Positions 19,072-28,067 are shown, numbered from the stretch's first letter. The stretch: DNA of 64,000 nt from CAYZJR01 sp964503045 (GCA_964503045.1 CAZCZI010000007.1:62001-126000), one strand, 5' to 3'. Notes: a model not told the origin generated them from the letters alone. Numbers and translations: made by a program.

Positions 19072-19476
19072 CTACGTTGACAGCTGTCCGTCGTCGAGTT
19101 CCATCATGGTCTTCGCCTGGTCAAGCTCTTTTTGATTGAGTTGAGCCTTGGTGCCATAAATTTTCATGCGCTTCGGAATCTGCTTATGCAGTTCATCAGC
19201 CTTTTGATAGTGCTCGTCCGTCCACTGCTTCGTGTTGAACGCAATCACGTTGCCGTTGGGATCGGTCTGGCTTGGCAGTGCCGTTATCTGGGTTTGCCAT
19301 TGCAAGATGTCGTTAATCAGCTTGTTGCCCGTCAGGTTCTTCGCGGCTTGCACCACGCCGGAACCCGCGCCTGCGCCCTGCGCCGCTTCCTGCAACCTGT
19401 CGGTCACCTTGTCGCTTACATTCGTTTGGTCACTGCTTTGAGTCTTATCGCTGCTAGTGTCTCTTTCGTCTACCAT
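19072..19476 (-). CDS. Small hydrophilic protein of unknown function
   Basis: 134 residues. The N-terminal 30 are Ser/Asp/Thr-rich and disordered, then a Gly/Ala-rich stretch (QGAGAGSGVVQAAKNLTG) and a helical C-terminus rich in Lys and Gln. No signal peptide or membrane segment. It is the first gene of the pair with the DUF6745 protein. No family recognised. Confidence 0.6.
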   Translation of the reverse strand: MVDERDTSSDKTQSSDQTNVSDKVTDRLQEAAQGAGAGSGVVQAAKNLTGNKLINDILQWQTQITALPSQTDPNGNVIAFNTKQWTDEHYQKADELHKQIPKRMKIYGTKAQLNQKELDQAKTMMELDDGQLST

Positions 19477-19731
19477 CTTTCTCAGCCTTCACCTATTGAG
19501 CCATACTCCGATGCTACGCTAGGAGACCCGAACAGTCAAACAAAAGCGCCCGTTGTATGGGGGGAAATCACCACTTGCTATCTTAATTGGTTGTAAAGTA
19601 AGGGGCTTCTTTCGGGGTGGGAACGCCCAAAATGTCGGCAAAGGCGTCAGCTTTCGGCTGATGAAAAGTCCGAAACCCTTTGTGTGACAACCGATTTCGG
19701 GTAGAAAGCTTTGGGAGGTTGCTCGAAACCG

Positions 19732-21045
19732 ATGGTTCAGGGCACTGGAGGCATTTTGACGCTAAAAGTTGGAAAACAATTGGTGGGAACGGTCTGGTCT
19801 ATAGCCCTTGCCGGGGTTCTTGCCCTGGTCACACCGGCTCACGCCCAGGAGGATGACCCGGACTATGCGCCAATAAGCGCCGACGAAGTCGACGCCATGT
19901 TTGCCCAGCCAACCCCGAATCCGCAAATGAGGCGCCAGTCGAGACTTGAAGAACTCGACGATATCGTGAAGAGCGCCATGCAGCAGTACGCCGTGCCCGG
20001 GGCATCGCTTTCAGTGGCGTACAACGGGCGCCTCATTTATGCCAAGGGCTTTGGTTTAGCCAACCTGCAAACCGGCGAGCAAACGAGCGAGCGCACCCTG
20101 TTTAACCTGGCCAGCTGCACCAAGGCGATTTCGGCGTTTGGCGTTCTTCGGCTGGTCGAAGCGGGAAAGCTTGGGTTGGACGAACCGCTCATTGATGCCA
20201 TCGGTCGACCCCGACTGCTTAGAGGGATGTCGGCAGATCCCCGGGTTGCAAGCATCACAATTAGACAGTTGCTGCATCACTCTGGTGGTTGGAACGATGA
20301 TTCGGGATTCCAAACTGCAAGCAGAGAGGTTTGCCGGGTGGCACCACAGGGGGTGCCATATGCAGAGGCTGTAAGAGTTCTTCTTGCAACTCCGCTCGAT
20401 TACACCCCTGGTACTCAAGCGACGTATGCCAACGGTCAATGGAATTTGATCAAATACGTCATCGAATGCACGGCACGACAACCATATGTCGAATTTATGA
20501 CCAGCCAATTGGCGAGCATCGGAATTACAGACATGGTTGGCGAAACCGACCGGATTTTGCGGGGGCAAGCTGGTAGATATGTTGGCAATCCACCGCATCC
20601 TACAAGGGCCGGGCAACGACTTGTTGAGCTTATGCCGTCGTTTGGAAATTGGATGGCATCATCCGTTGACATGGTTAAGTTTCTCACCGCCATTGATGGC
20701 ACTCGAATGGATGGAATTTCGCGCCAATCGTTCAATGATTTGGTGGCTCCACTGCCGCCACCAATGCAGAATCGACCTAATGGCAGCCACTTTGGTTTGG
20801 GATTGGACGCGGTGCGAGTTTCTCAAGGCGGCGTTTTCTTCACCAAAAACGGCGGCAAACCCGGAGTTCATGCGCAGATTGAGCATCTCCCAAACGGTGC
20901 TGATTTCTGTCTGTTCATGAATGGAGGCGCTGCTCCCGACGGTTCAAAAGCAAATCCGATGAAACCTGCGCTTAAGCAAATCGAAGACGTCCTGACCAAC
21001 ATTTCAAAATGGCCCGAAGGCGATTTGTTTCCAAACTATCAATAG
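19732..21045 (+). CDS. Secreted serine hydrolase, class C beta-lactamase fold
   Basis: Beta-lactamase/esterase/D-aminopeptidase superfamily. The ATG at 19732 is preferred over a TTG at 19711; GGAGG lies about 13 nt upstream. Residues 1-38 are a signal peptide with cleavage near THAQ-like AHAQ. Nucleophile motif Ser128-Cys-Thr-Lys131 (NLASCTKAIS), second motif Tyr232-Ala-Asn234 (ATYANGQW), and third-motif candidate HFGLGLD near the C-terminus, where a KTG or HxG box is expected. GWNDDSG and GxxxTxxDMxKF blocks fit the family. It may act on peptidoglycan peptides, esters or antibiotics; the sequence does not decide. Confidence 0.87.
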   Translation: MVQGTGGILTLKVGKQLVGTVWSIALAGVLALVTPAHAQEDDPDYAPISADEVDAMFAQPTPNPQMRRQSRLEELDDIVKSAMQQYAVPGASLSVAYNGRLIYAKGFGLANLQTGEQTSERTLFNLASCTKAISAFGVLRLVEAGKLGLDEPLIDAIGRPRLLRGMSADPRVASITIRQLLHHSGGWNDDSGFQTASREVCRVAPQGVPYAEAVRVLLATPLDYTPGTQATYANGQWNLIKYVIECTARQPYVEFMTSQLASIGITDMVGETDRILRGQAGRYVGNPPHPTRAGQRLVELMPSFGNWMASSVDMVKFLTAIDGTRMDGISRQSFNDLVAPLPPPMQNRPNGSHFGLGLDAVRVSQGGVFFTKNGGKPGVHAQIEHLPNGADFCLFMNGGAAPDGSKANPMKPALKQIEDVLTNISKWPEGDLFPNYQ

Positions 21046-21164
21046 CGTTCGCAAAAAACAAAAAATTACATCTCCAGATTAGCTTTCGCTTACATGCGTC
21101 TTAACAGTGCGTAGTCTTGTCGCGAATTGCTTGAGTCAATTTCGAATTCCAGTAAACTGTAAAA

Positions 21165-21479
21165 ATGGCTCTCAACGATGAATCCAAAGAACGAATAAAA
21201 ACCCGTCTAGCCAAGGCGATTGGGCATCTCAACCATGTTCACAAGATGGTGGATGAAAAGCGTTATTGCATTGACATTCTCAATCAGTTGAAAGCTGTTC
21301 AATCTGCGCTCGACCGCACAGCAGAAATCATGCTCAAGCAGCATCTAAATACTTGCGTTGTTGAGGCTGTTCAAAACGATGATGCCGACAGAGTCATGGA
21401 AGAACTGTGGCAACTTCTGAGAAAAAGCTCAGAAGACGATGAAGCGCAAGTCGAGTCTGGAAGTTGCTGCGGCAATTGA
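21165..21479 (+). CDS. csoR: CsoR-type metal-sensing transcriptional repressor
   Basis: 104-residue DUF156/CsoR family all-helical repressor. The Cu(I) ligands Cys35 (RYCIDIL), His60 and Cys64 (KQHLNTC) match the Cys-His-Cys triad of CsoR. This favours copper over the formaldehyde (FrmR), nickel (RcnR) or sulfide (CstR) branches. It has an acidic tail ending in SCCGN, with an extra Cys pair that might also bind metal. Family members bind DNA without metal and release on metal binding. No copper ATPase or chaperone gene is adjacent, so the regulon is elsewhere. Confidence 0.9.
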   Translation: MALNDESKERIKTRLAKAIGHLNHVHKMVDEKRYCIDILNQLKAVQSALDRTAEIMLKQHLNTCVVEAVQNDDADRVMEELWQLLRKSSEDDEAQVESGSCCGN

Positions 21480-21513
21480 GGCAATCCCCTACCGGGCACT
21501 AACGCCCCTCAAT

Positions 21514-21545
21514 GAAAGTATCCATCTGTGTACAGCGATACTTTT
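21514..21545. terminator. Bidirectional terminator between csoR and the DG-repeat gene
   Basis: AAAGTATC (21515-21522) pairs with GATACTTT (21537-21544), flanked by A and T bases on the two sides. The loop itself contains CTGT-GT-ACAG, which can extend the stem. The two genes converge here, the right place for a shared terminator. Confidence 0.65.
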
Positions 21546-23327
21546 CTAACCTTGCGTTCCATCCTTATGGAGAACTTCATCTACTGATCCGTCAGCTTTG
21601 AGAGCAACGAGGTCGCCGTTCTTGTCGACTCTGAAGCCGCCATCTGAAGTTTCCACAACTTTGCCTTTGTCGTCGAAGCGAGTCCACTTACCGTCTTCGC
21701 CTTTCTTCCATGTGGAGTCAGGAACTTTGATTTCAGTAGGGTTGCCGTCAGCATCATAGGTGATTTTGTTGGTGTTGCCATCCGGATAAGTAATCGAAGT
21801 TGGTCTGTCTTCGCTGTCTTTGGTCATCGATGACTTGCCGTCTTGGCTGAATTCGGTTAACGAACCGTCTGGATGTTTCACCAAATCGACTGTGCCATCT
21901 TTGCGAGTGGCGACGATGTCTCCTTCTTTTGTGACTTGGAAACCACCGACTTCATCGTCAACCGGTTGACCGTCTTTGGTGCGCTTCCATTCGCCTTCTT
22001 CGTTTTTCTTCCAGACAGAGCCGTCTTTAGTATCAAGCTCTTCTACGTTGCCGTCTTTGTCGTACTTGATCTTGTTGGTGCTTCCATCGGGATAAGTGAT
22101 CGATGTTGGGCGACCATCCAAGTCTTTCGTCATCTGACTGTTGTCGTCCTTGCCGAACTCGGTGACCGAACCATCTCTGTGCTTCACGATATCCGGTGAG
22201 CCATCCTTGCGCAGCGCAATGATATCGCCGTCTTCAGTGACCTTGAATTCGCCGACTTCATCATCTACTGGTTTTCCGTCTTTGGTGCGCTTCCATTCGC
22301 CGTCTTCGTTCTTCTTCCATACAGAACCATCTTTGGTGTCAAGTTCTTCGACGTTTCCGTCTTTGTCGTACTTGATTTTGTTTGTAGTTCCATCTTTGTA
22401 AGTGATCGATGTGGGTCTTCCTTCGATGTCCTTGGTCATCTGCGATTGTCCGTCTTCACCAAATTCGGTTACAGACCCGTCTTTGTGCTTCACCAAGTCC
22501 GGTGTGCCATCTTTGCGGGTGGCGATGATGTCACCATCTTTGGTGACGTGGAAATCGCCGACTGAATCTTCAACAGGTTCGCCGTCTTTTGTGCGTTTCC
22601 ATTCACCTTTATCGTCTTTCTTCCAGACAGAACCATCTTTGGTATCAAGTTCTTCAACGTTGCCGTCTTTGTCATACTTGATCTTGTTGGTGCTTCCATC
22701 GGAGTATGTGATTGATGTCGGTCTGTCTTGGCTGTCTGTGGTCATTTGAGACGTGCCATCTGTTCCATACTCTGTTTTGGACCCATCGACGTGCTTGACT
22801 GCATCGACCGATCCATCTTTTCTAAAAGCAACGATGTCGCCTTCATCAGTGACTCTGAAATCGCCAACTTCATCATCGATTGGCTTCCCGTCTCTGGTGC
22901 GTTTCCATTCACCGTCTTCATTCTTTTTCCAAACAGAACCATCGCGTGCATCGAGCTCCGTCATGTTGCCGTCTTTGTCGTACTTCATTTCGTTTGTGCT
23001 GCCATCCGGATAGGTGACGGCAGTGACGCGACCATCAGCATCTTTTTGAACGCCAGGCGCTCTCTCTGCATCAACTGGTTGGTTGAGGTCACCGGGATGT
23101 CCTTTTGCATCGGCGCCGTCGACGATCTCAGGTTGCGGCGGCAAAAGCTCTTGGGTGTGCGGGTCTCTCATGCCTTCTTTGCGTGCCTGAGCATAATCCT
23201 TTGCTCCTTGCGAGAGATCTTTCATCCCTGCATTCGATTCTGCTTGCGCCGCATCTGGTTTTTGGGCCTTGGTATCTTGCGCTTCCTGAACTTGCGTGTC
23301 GCCGATCTTGTTGCGATTGTCGCCCAT
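21546..23327 (-). CDS. Acidic DG-repeat protein with five 102-residue tandem repeats
   Basis: The start is taken at the ATG at 23327, preceded by GAGGA; the frame runs 9 codons further without support. 593 residues, no signal peptide or membrane segment. After a Gln/Ala-rich head of about 95 residues, five near-identical units of about 102 residues follow. Each unit contains NKIKYDKDGNVEELD, DGSVWKKxEDGEWKRTKDG, EVGxFxVTxxGDIxA, DGSVTEFGxDG and RPTSITYPDG. The pattern of short beta hairpins with D-G turns recalls RHS/YD-type repeats but is not the canonical YD motif. Similar W-x-K/R-D-x-x-G-E-W units occur in the divergent 1279-residue protein. A structural or surface role is likely; function unknown. 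Confidence 0.85.
   Translation of the reverse strand: MGDNRNKIGDTQVQEAQDTKAQKPDAAQAESNAGMKDLSQGAKDYAQARKEGMRDPHTQELLPPQPEIVDGADAKGHPGDLNQPVDAERAPGVQKDADGRVTAVTYPDGSTNEMKYDKDGNMTELDARDGSVWKKNEDGEWKRTRDGKPIDDEVGDFRVTDEGDIVAFRKDGSVDAVKHVDGSKTEYGTDGTSQMTTDSQDRPTSITYSDGSTNKIKYDKDGNVEELDTKDGSVWKKDDKGEWKRTKDGEPVEDSVGDFHVTKDGDIIATRKDGTPDLVKHKDGSVTEFGEDGQSQMTKDIEGRPTSITYKDGTTNKIKYDKDGNVEELDTKDGSVWKKNEDGEWKRTKDGKPVDDEVGEFKVTEDGDIIALRKDGSPDIVKHRDGSVTEFGKDDNSQMTKDLDGRPTSITYPDGSTNKIKYDKDGNVEELDTKDGSVWKKNEEGEWKRTKDGQPVDDEVGGFQVTKEGDIVATRKDGTVDLVKHPDGSLTEFSQDGKSSMTKDSEDRPTSITYPDGNTNKITYDADGNPTEIKVPDSTWKKGEDGKWTRFDDKGKVVETSDGGFRVDKNGDLVALKADGSVDEVLHKDGTQG
21700..23010 (-). repeat. Tandem 306-bp coding repeat array (about 4.3 copies)
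   Basis: The segment encoding KYDKDGN recurs on the minus strand near 22972, 22666, 22360, 22054 and, diverged, 21742, that is every 306 bp. Copies 2-4 are closest to each other; the first and last are more diverged, as expected for expansion from the middle by unequal crossing-over. Confidence 0.85.
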
Positions 23328-23345
23328 TTCCGTGATCCTCAAAGT

Positions 23346-23363
23346 CGCGCACAAACGTGCGCG
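23346..23363 (-). promoter_or_regulatory. GC-rich hairpin in the 5' leader of the DG-repeat gene
   Basis: CGCGCAC-AAAC-GTGCGCG is a perfect 7-bp stem located about 20 nt upstream of the ATG at 23327, just before its GAGGA ribosome site. It could control translation or be a DNA palindrome bound by a regulator. Confidence 0.4.
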
Positions 23364-23508
23364 TAGTAAATAGAGAGTGTTTGGAACTTAGCCATAAGCA
23401 TAACGCTTTTTCGTGTCGATTTAGCCGGGGACAGGGTAAAACACCGTGCCCGTTGGATTTGCGGGGTTTGCCGCTAGGTACGTAGTTTGCCCAGCGCAAC
23501 CGTCAAAA

Positions 23509-23530
23509 GGCACAAATTAGTCACACTTTG
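23509..23530 (+). promoter_or_regulatory. Possible two-step 11-bp operator before the 1279-residue gene
   Basis: GGCACAAATTA is followed directly by GTCACACTTTG, two 11-bp steps 35 nt before the ATG. The first nine bases match, in 8 positions, the GTCACAAAT start of the element found before two EF-hand genes at 36.4 and 39.8 kb. The third step is poorly conserved here. Confidence 0.3.
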
Positions 23531-23564
23531 ACCATAGATTGGCGTAAGCACACAGATTGGTCGT

Positions 23565-26500
23565 ATGTTTCCCAAAATCAACGATGGCAGAGGAAAACCA
23601 CCGGGCGCTGGGCTCGAGTCTGATGAACAGTCGAGTCAGTCCCTGAGCGACTTCGTCCATGACCAGCTTTCGGCAGACCTTGAGCTGGCTTCCCGAAAGA
23701 AGCAATCTCGCCCGAACACTGCGCAGCCGCTTTTCATCGACCTCGTGGATGATGGGCAGCTGCGGGGCAAGACCCACAAAGTCCAGGACTTCGCGCCACC
23801 CAAGCCGCTTCGAGAGGCGTCGGGGGAGCACAGAGTAGCGGGCGTGCCGACATTCTTGCAGAACCACCCTGCTTTAGACCGGTCCCAAACTCCTCATAAA
23901 AGGGTTGAGACTCCGCTGCTGGTCGTTCCTGTTACCTATAAGGAACCTGGAGGCAGGCCGGAAGCCAAGCCTGACCAGCCGGCTCCCAAAACCGAAGTCG
24001 CACAACCGAAAGATAAGCCAGAGCAGAAGCCAACTCCGTCAACTGAGAAAGAAAGCGATGGTACCGTACGACAAACACTCGATAGCGGAAGTGTTGTGCG
24101 CACACGACCTGACGGCTCTCAGGTGCACTACGCAGACGACGCCGCCTATCGCGCAGGGCATGCAAACAAGGTTGTAAACTCCAACAATTCTTATATTGAA
24201 ATTGAGTGGAACGGCGACAAAATCGCCAGCATCAAACACTCTTCCGGAGACAAACACTATCAAATATCCGAGAATGTCTGGGCAAGCGATCCCAAGGCAA
24301 AGCGCGGGCAAGCCGGTCGTGTCGAAGTTGATGCGGTGTCGGGCAGTCTTTCGCGAACTTATGTTGACGGGCCCAACAAAGGCACTAAAGAAGTTTTCAA
24401 AACGAATGGAACTGTCGAAACATACAAGACCGACGGCACCATGTCATCTTCAGTGACTCTGCCTGATGGCAGAAAAATTGAGATGACTTTCAATCAGCAG
24501 CTCGATGCGCAACACACTCAACTCAGTCAGCCTGCGTCGATCAAGGTTATTGACGCTAAGGGCGAAACTACGTTTAAGCAATCGCAGGGCGATCAATACA
24601 CGAGTGATGGAACGACTGTCGGCCGGAAAATTTCGATATCGTCCGACGGCAGTTATGAATACAAAGAATTAGATCGCAACTATTCTGTCAAAACGGACAA
24701 AGCTGGACGGTCAGAAGTTTCTGACGGCGCCTCGACGACGGTTGTCGCCAACGGACAAGTGACAAAGTTTAGGCTTGCTGATGGTCACGAGATAGGTGTC
24801 ACATACGCACCGACTGCGCCATCAGATACTTCCAAGCAAGACGAGCGCGCGAAGGGCAAAGGAAGAGTCGCGCAACTCGAAGATGGAACCTACGATCGCG
24901 ACGATCGCGGGCGAGTCATTTCGACTGAATCCACCGATGGAAAGTTGAAGCGAACTTTCAAATACAACGACGCCAATAAGCCAGTCGAAATGACAGTTGG
25001 TGGCACAACGTACAAATATCTTGGACCCATAACTTCCAATGGACAACCAGTCATGAAAGCTGGATTGGAGATGGGCAGTTGGTCTACCTACGATCAAAAT
25101 GGGAGTCTTACAGGCAATTGGTATGGCTACCGTGGTGTTAGTGCCAATGGCGTCTACACCGAATACAGCTACGACAACAATCAAGGAAAGTCGGAAGGTG
25201 CCGGCGGAAACAAGCTAAGTGATGCCGATATAAAACAGCGAGAAGACGCGGGCATCTGGTTTGATCTGCCGGGTTGGAAGCAAGAGGCGAAGATTGGAAA
25301 AGCCGCGCCTCAACCGATAGAGCTCCGCGACGAAGCAGAGAATCGGCAGTGGAAACGTGATAACAATGGCGAGTGGAAGGCGAGCCCAATCGATGCCGCC
25401 AAACCATACAATGCACCAGTCGCACAAGCAGACATCTTATCGAACACGAAACTTGATTTTGCAAAGCGTGTCGAGTTCATGCAAGCTGCATCGAAGTTCG
25501 AAGCAAACTCCAAGTTGGATGACTATCAGAAATCCGAGTATGCCGCAAATGTACGAAAACAGCTCGGTGACTTGGAGAGTGGCTTCAAAGGAACAGTTGC
25601 AATTGACAGCACATCCGGTGCGTTTGTAAAAACTGCCAGCGATGGTGCAAGAAAAGATGTTCGTGAAGTCTATCGCATCGATGGAATCAAGGAAAGCCAT
25701 CGCGCAGATGGATCTATGGACATTCAAATCAAATTTCCTGACGAAACCATACGAGAGTTTTCCTACAAATCGGATTTCACAAAGAACCCAACTCAGTCGC
25801 AGCCGGAGTCAATAAAAGTTACGAAGCCGGATGGTGCCGAGTATTTGTGGAAACACACAACCGGCGATGAGTATGATTGCGACGGAAGCAAGAAGCAGTT
25901 CAAAATGGAAATCACTGCTGACGGCACGTATTCATATAAGAACCTCGAATCCAAGTACCGAGTCGATCGCAATTCTGTCGGACGGATTGAAGAAGAGACT
26001 CCCGCCGAGCAATCACTCGTGGTTGTGGAGCGAGGACGTGTTGTGAGTTCCAAGATCGGAAATCACGAAACCGCGATGTCATACGACATAGACGGCAAAC
26101 TGTCAGAGTTTAAGCACATCAATGAGAATCGTATTTGGAGCAAAGATGCCGGCGGAAAATGGAGTGACGCTGCAATCGATGCAACAAAACCATTCACTCA
26201 TGCATCGGATTTTGAACTGGAAGTCTTCACCCACTCAGCACTGAATGCGGTGCAGAAGGTACGACTTGTGGACAATGCTAGAAAGTTCGAGGCGTCAACA
26301 ACTTACACTGATGTCCAGAAGAAGGAAGTCCGCAAGCACGCTGAAAGCCTGCTTGCCGACAAAACGAATGCCCCGATGACTCGCGAAGAGAGAGCGGGTT
26401 ATGTCGATCAACTGTATTGGCACATAGCCAATCCAAAGCGCAATGAGCAGGGTGGCAACAACTCTTGCAACGTAACAACCCTCAGAGGACTCAGTTTGTT

Positions 26501-27404
26501 CGAAGGCCCGCAGCATGTTGCTCGCGTTGTCGCGGATGTGGCAAACACCGGCCAACTCAAGACCACTGACGGCAGCGTAATCAAACCGCCGATGGACAGC
26601 GTGCGTCCACGCAAAGGCAGTCCAGAAGCAACTTTCCCACCGGCGGATGGAAGTAGATCTGCGCTCGGAAAGTTGTGGGATGTCGCATCCATCAATGTGT
26701 TCTACCAGAGACAAACGACCGACGACTTGGGCTCAGCAGTGACCAAAGGAACTCTAACATATTGCGAAGTCGCTCCCACTAATCGCAGTGATACCGGCAA
26801 TCGCTTAGCCAAAACGGAAAGCGATGGAACAGTAAAATATCTCGCCAAGAACAAAGCCAATAATAAGGTTGAAGCTTACGATGGACCTCGCATGTTCGCA
26901 TCTCGTGTAGGTGACGTGCATTATCAAATCACTGGTGAAAAACTAACCGGACGATTCCTTATTCACACCTCGCATGGCGTTGGTGACGTACACAGTTGGA
27001 ATAGCGTCGGCGGAGAACAGATCGATAGCAAAGCGAAGTTGGAATCCGCATTCAATAAAGGCAAGTTTCCCTACATTATTCAAGGCAGTACCGCCGTTCT
27101 TTCCCAGCGCTACAACCAGCAACAAGCGGTCAATCAAGGGAAAGATCCAAGCACTATTGCACGACCAACAGGAGGAGAGCATCTTTGGTTGGTGACCGCT
27201 TATGATCTACAAACGCACACAGTATCGATAGACAATTCGTGGTCGATCGGTTATGACGTCGACAACAAAGCTGAAGCGGCAGCGAAAGGAAAGGATCTCA
27301 AAAAACATATCTCAGTAAGTCTCGATGATCTGTATGACACGATGCAGGCTCAATCATCTGATGGAGGCGAAAGCTATACACTCACTTATGCGAAGTTTAA
27401 GTAA
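23565..27404 (+). CDS. Giant DG-repeat protein with C-terminal papain-like peptidase domain
   Basis: 1279 residues, no signal peptide. Residues 1-160 are disordered and Pro/Lys-rich. Residues about 165-950 are beta-hairpin DG repeats. An internal duplication pairs about 257-420 with about 676-850: each copy has V(D/N)GxxKxxxEV(F/Y)xxxG and TDGT, then (Q)PxSIKV and GDxYxxDG, then ITxDGxYxYKxLxxxYxVxxxxxGRxE. Two WxxDxxGxWxxxxIDAxKP linkers are also present. Residues about 955-1279 carry a papain-like domain: Gln962 and Cys968 (EQGGNNSCNV), His1206 (GGEHLWLVTAYD), Asn1224 (SIDNSWS). It is the paralog of the 4.3-5.8 kb protein. Architecture (long repeat stalk plus C-terminal enzyme) resembles polymorphic toxins, but target and export are unknown. 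Start codon lacks a strong ribosome site. Confidence 0.82.
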   Translation: MFPKINDGRGKPPGAGLESDEQSSQSLSDFVHDQLSADLELASRKKQSRPNTAQPLFIDLVDDGQLRGKTHKVQDFAPPKPLREASGEHRVAGVPTFLQNHPALDRSQTPHKRVETPLLVVPVTYKEPGGRPEAKPDQPAPKTEVAQPKDKPEQKPTPSTEKESDGTVRQTLDSGSVVRTRPDGSQVHYADDAAYRAGHANKVVNSNNSYIEIEWNGDKIASIKHSSGDKHYQISENVWASDPKAKRGQAGRVEVDAVSGSLSRTYVDGPNKGTKEVFKTNGTVETYKTDGTMSSSVTLPDGRKIEMTFNQQLDAQHTQLSQPASIKVIDAKGETTFKQSQGDQYTSDGTTVGRKISISSDGSYEYKELDRNYSVKTDKAGRSEVSDGASTTVVANGQVTKFRLADGHEIGVTYAPTAPSDTSKQDERAKGKGRVAQLEDGTYDRDDRGRVISTESTDGKLKRTFKYNDANKPVEMTVGGTTYKYLGPITSNGQPVMKAGLEMGSWSTYDQNGSLTGNWYGYRGVSANGVYTEYSYDNNQGKSEGAGGNKLSDADIKQREDAGIWFDLPGWKQEAKIGKAAPQPIELRDEAENRQWKRDNNGEWKASPIDAAKPYNAPVAQADILSNTKLDFAKRVEFMQAASKFEANSKLDDYQKSEYAANVRKQLGDLESGFKGTVAIDSTSGAFVKTASDGARKDVREVYRIDGIKESHRADGSMDIQIKFPDETIREFSYKSDFTKNPTQSQPESIKVTKPDGAEYLWKHTTGDEYDCDGSKKQFKMEITADGTYSYKNLESKYRVDRNSVGRIEEETPAEQSLVVVERGRVVSSKIGNHETAMSYDIDGKLSEFKHINENRIWSKDAGGKWSDAAIDATKPFTHASDFELEVFTHSALNAVQKVRLVDNARKFEASTTYTDVQKKEVRKHAESLLADKTNAPMTREERAGYVDQLYWHIANPKRNEQGGNNSCNVTTLRGLSLFEGPQHVARVVADVANTGQLKTTDGSVIKPPMDSVRPRKGSPEATFPPADGSRSALGKLWDVASINVFYQRQTTDDLGSAVTKGTLTYCEVAPTNRSDTGNRLAKTESDGTVKYLAKNKANNKVEAYDGPRMFASRVGDVHYQITGEKLTGRFLIHTSHGVGDVHSWNSVGGEQIDSKAKLESAFNKGKFPYIIQGSTAVLSQRYNQQQAVNQGKDPSTIARPTGGEHLWLVTAYDLQTHTVSIDNSWSIGYDVDNKAEAAAKGKDLKKHISVSLDDLYDTMQAQSSDGGESYTLTYAKFK

Positions 27405-27434
27405 GGCGCTACTAGGCTAAGAAGGATCGGTATA

Positions 27435-28067
27435 ATGCCAGGTAAAGAATTCGGCGAATCATGGGATGCAGGAACTGCAAGAATTGGCACGTTCAATTTT
27501 ATGAACAAGTTTGATTTCGCAATTCCATCACCAAAGGAGAATGCTTCTGTGGATTCGATTCCTGGAATGGCCCCAATTAAAGGATTAGACGCGCCGGATG
27601 GCTGGAGTCGCGAAATTACCGAGTGCGGACTCGATCGCACTTCATGCAGCGTCAGCTTCACACCGCCGGATGGAAGCGACTCGACTCTGTCCTTTTATGA
27701 TCGCGGTTTCCCCGTGGTCGGCTCTGGTGGCGAGAAGTTTCGTCAGTTGATTAACAAGCCGCCGCACATGCTCAATGCCGATGAGATCGAGCAGTTGTCT
27801 GAGCAAGTGATTGGACCGCTGGCGGACAAATCCGCTTTCACTATCACTCGCGCCGAAACTCAAGAGTTGAATGGAAAAAGAGTTCTCACCATAGATGGTG
27901 ACTGGTCGAGCGGTAAGGCGTTTCACGGATATTTCATTCCTGCTCCGGAAAACCGCATTCGTGAAATGTATTTCGAGGGCGATAAGCCGGCGTTTATCCA
28001 ACACTTGCAGAGTGCCATCGACTCAATGAGATCCATACAATGGATGCCTGAAGCGAAGTCGAAGTAA
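27435..28067 (+). CDS. Partner protein downstream of the peptidase, unknown fold
   Basis: 210 residues. The ATG follows AAGGATCGG and lies 30 nt after the peptidase stop, so the two are probably one operon. No signal peptide. The central part (about 55-205) alternates strands and helices: GWSREITECGLDRTSCSVSF, STLSFYDRG, KRVLTIDGDW, HGYFIPAPENRIREMYFEG, ending in a helix before SIRSIQW-like MRSIQW. This order resembles DUF1795/PsbP-like small domains, but I cannot confirm it. As a small gene directly behind a toxin-like enzyme it could be an inhibitor or export partner (inference). Confidence 0.65.
   Translation: MPGKEFGESWDAGTARIGTFNFMNKFDFAIPSPKENASVDSIPGMAPIKGLDAPDGWSREITECGLDRTSCSVSFTPPDGSDSTLSFYDRGFPVVGSGGEKFRQLINKPPHMLNADEIEQLSEQVIGPLADKSAFTITRAETQELNGKRVLTIDGDWSSGKAFHGYFIPAPENRIREMYFEGDKPAFIQHLQSAIDSMRSIQWMPEAKSK

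Noticed and set aside
21700..23010. Regular repeats resembling a CRISPR array
   Set aside because: The unit is 306 bp, fully coding and translates to one repeated protein sequence; there are no short repeats with unique spacers or cas genes.
22402..23366. Plus-strand open frames of 86-212 codons opposite the DG-repeat array
   Set aside because: They repeat with the same 306-bp period as the real gene and read as Ser/Pro or Cys/Phe-rich low complexity, which is expected from the complement of DG-rich codons.
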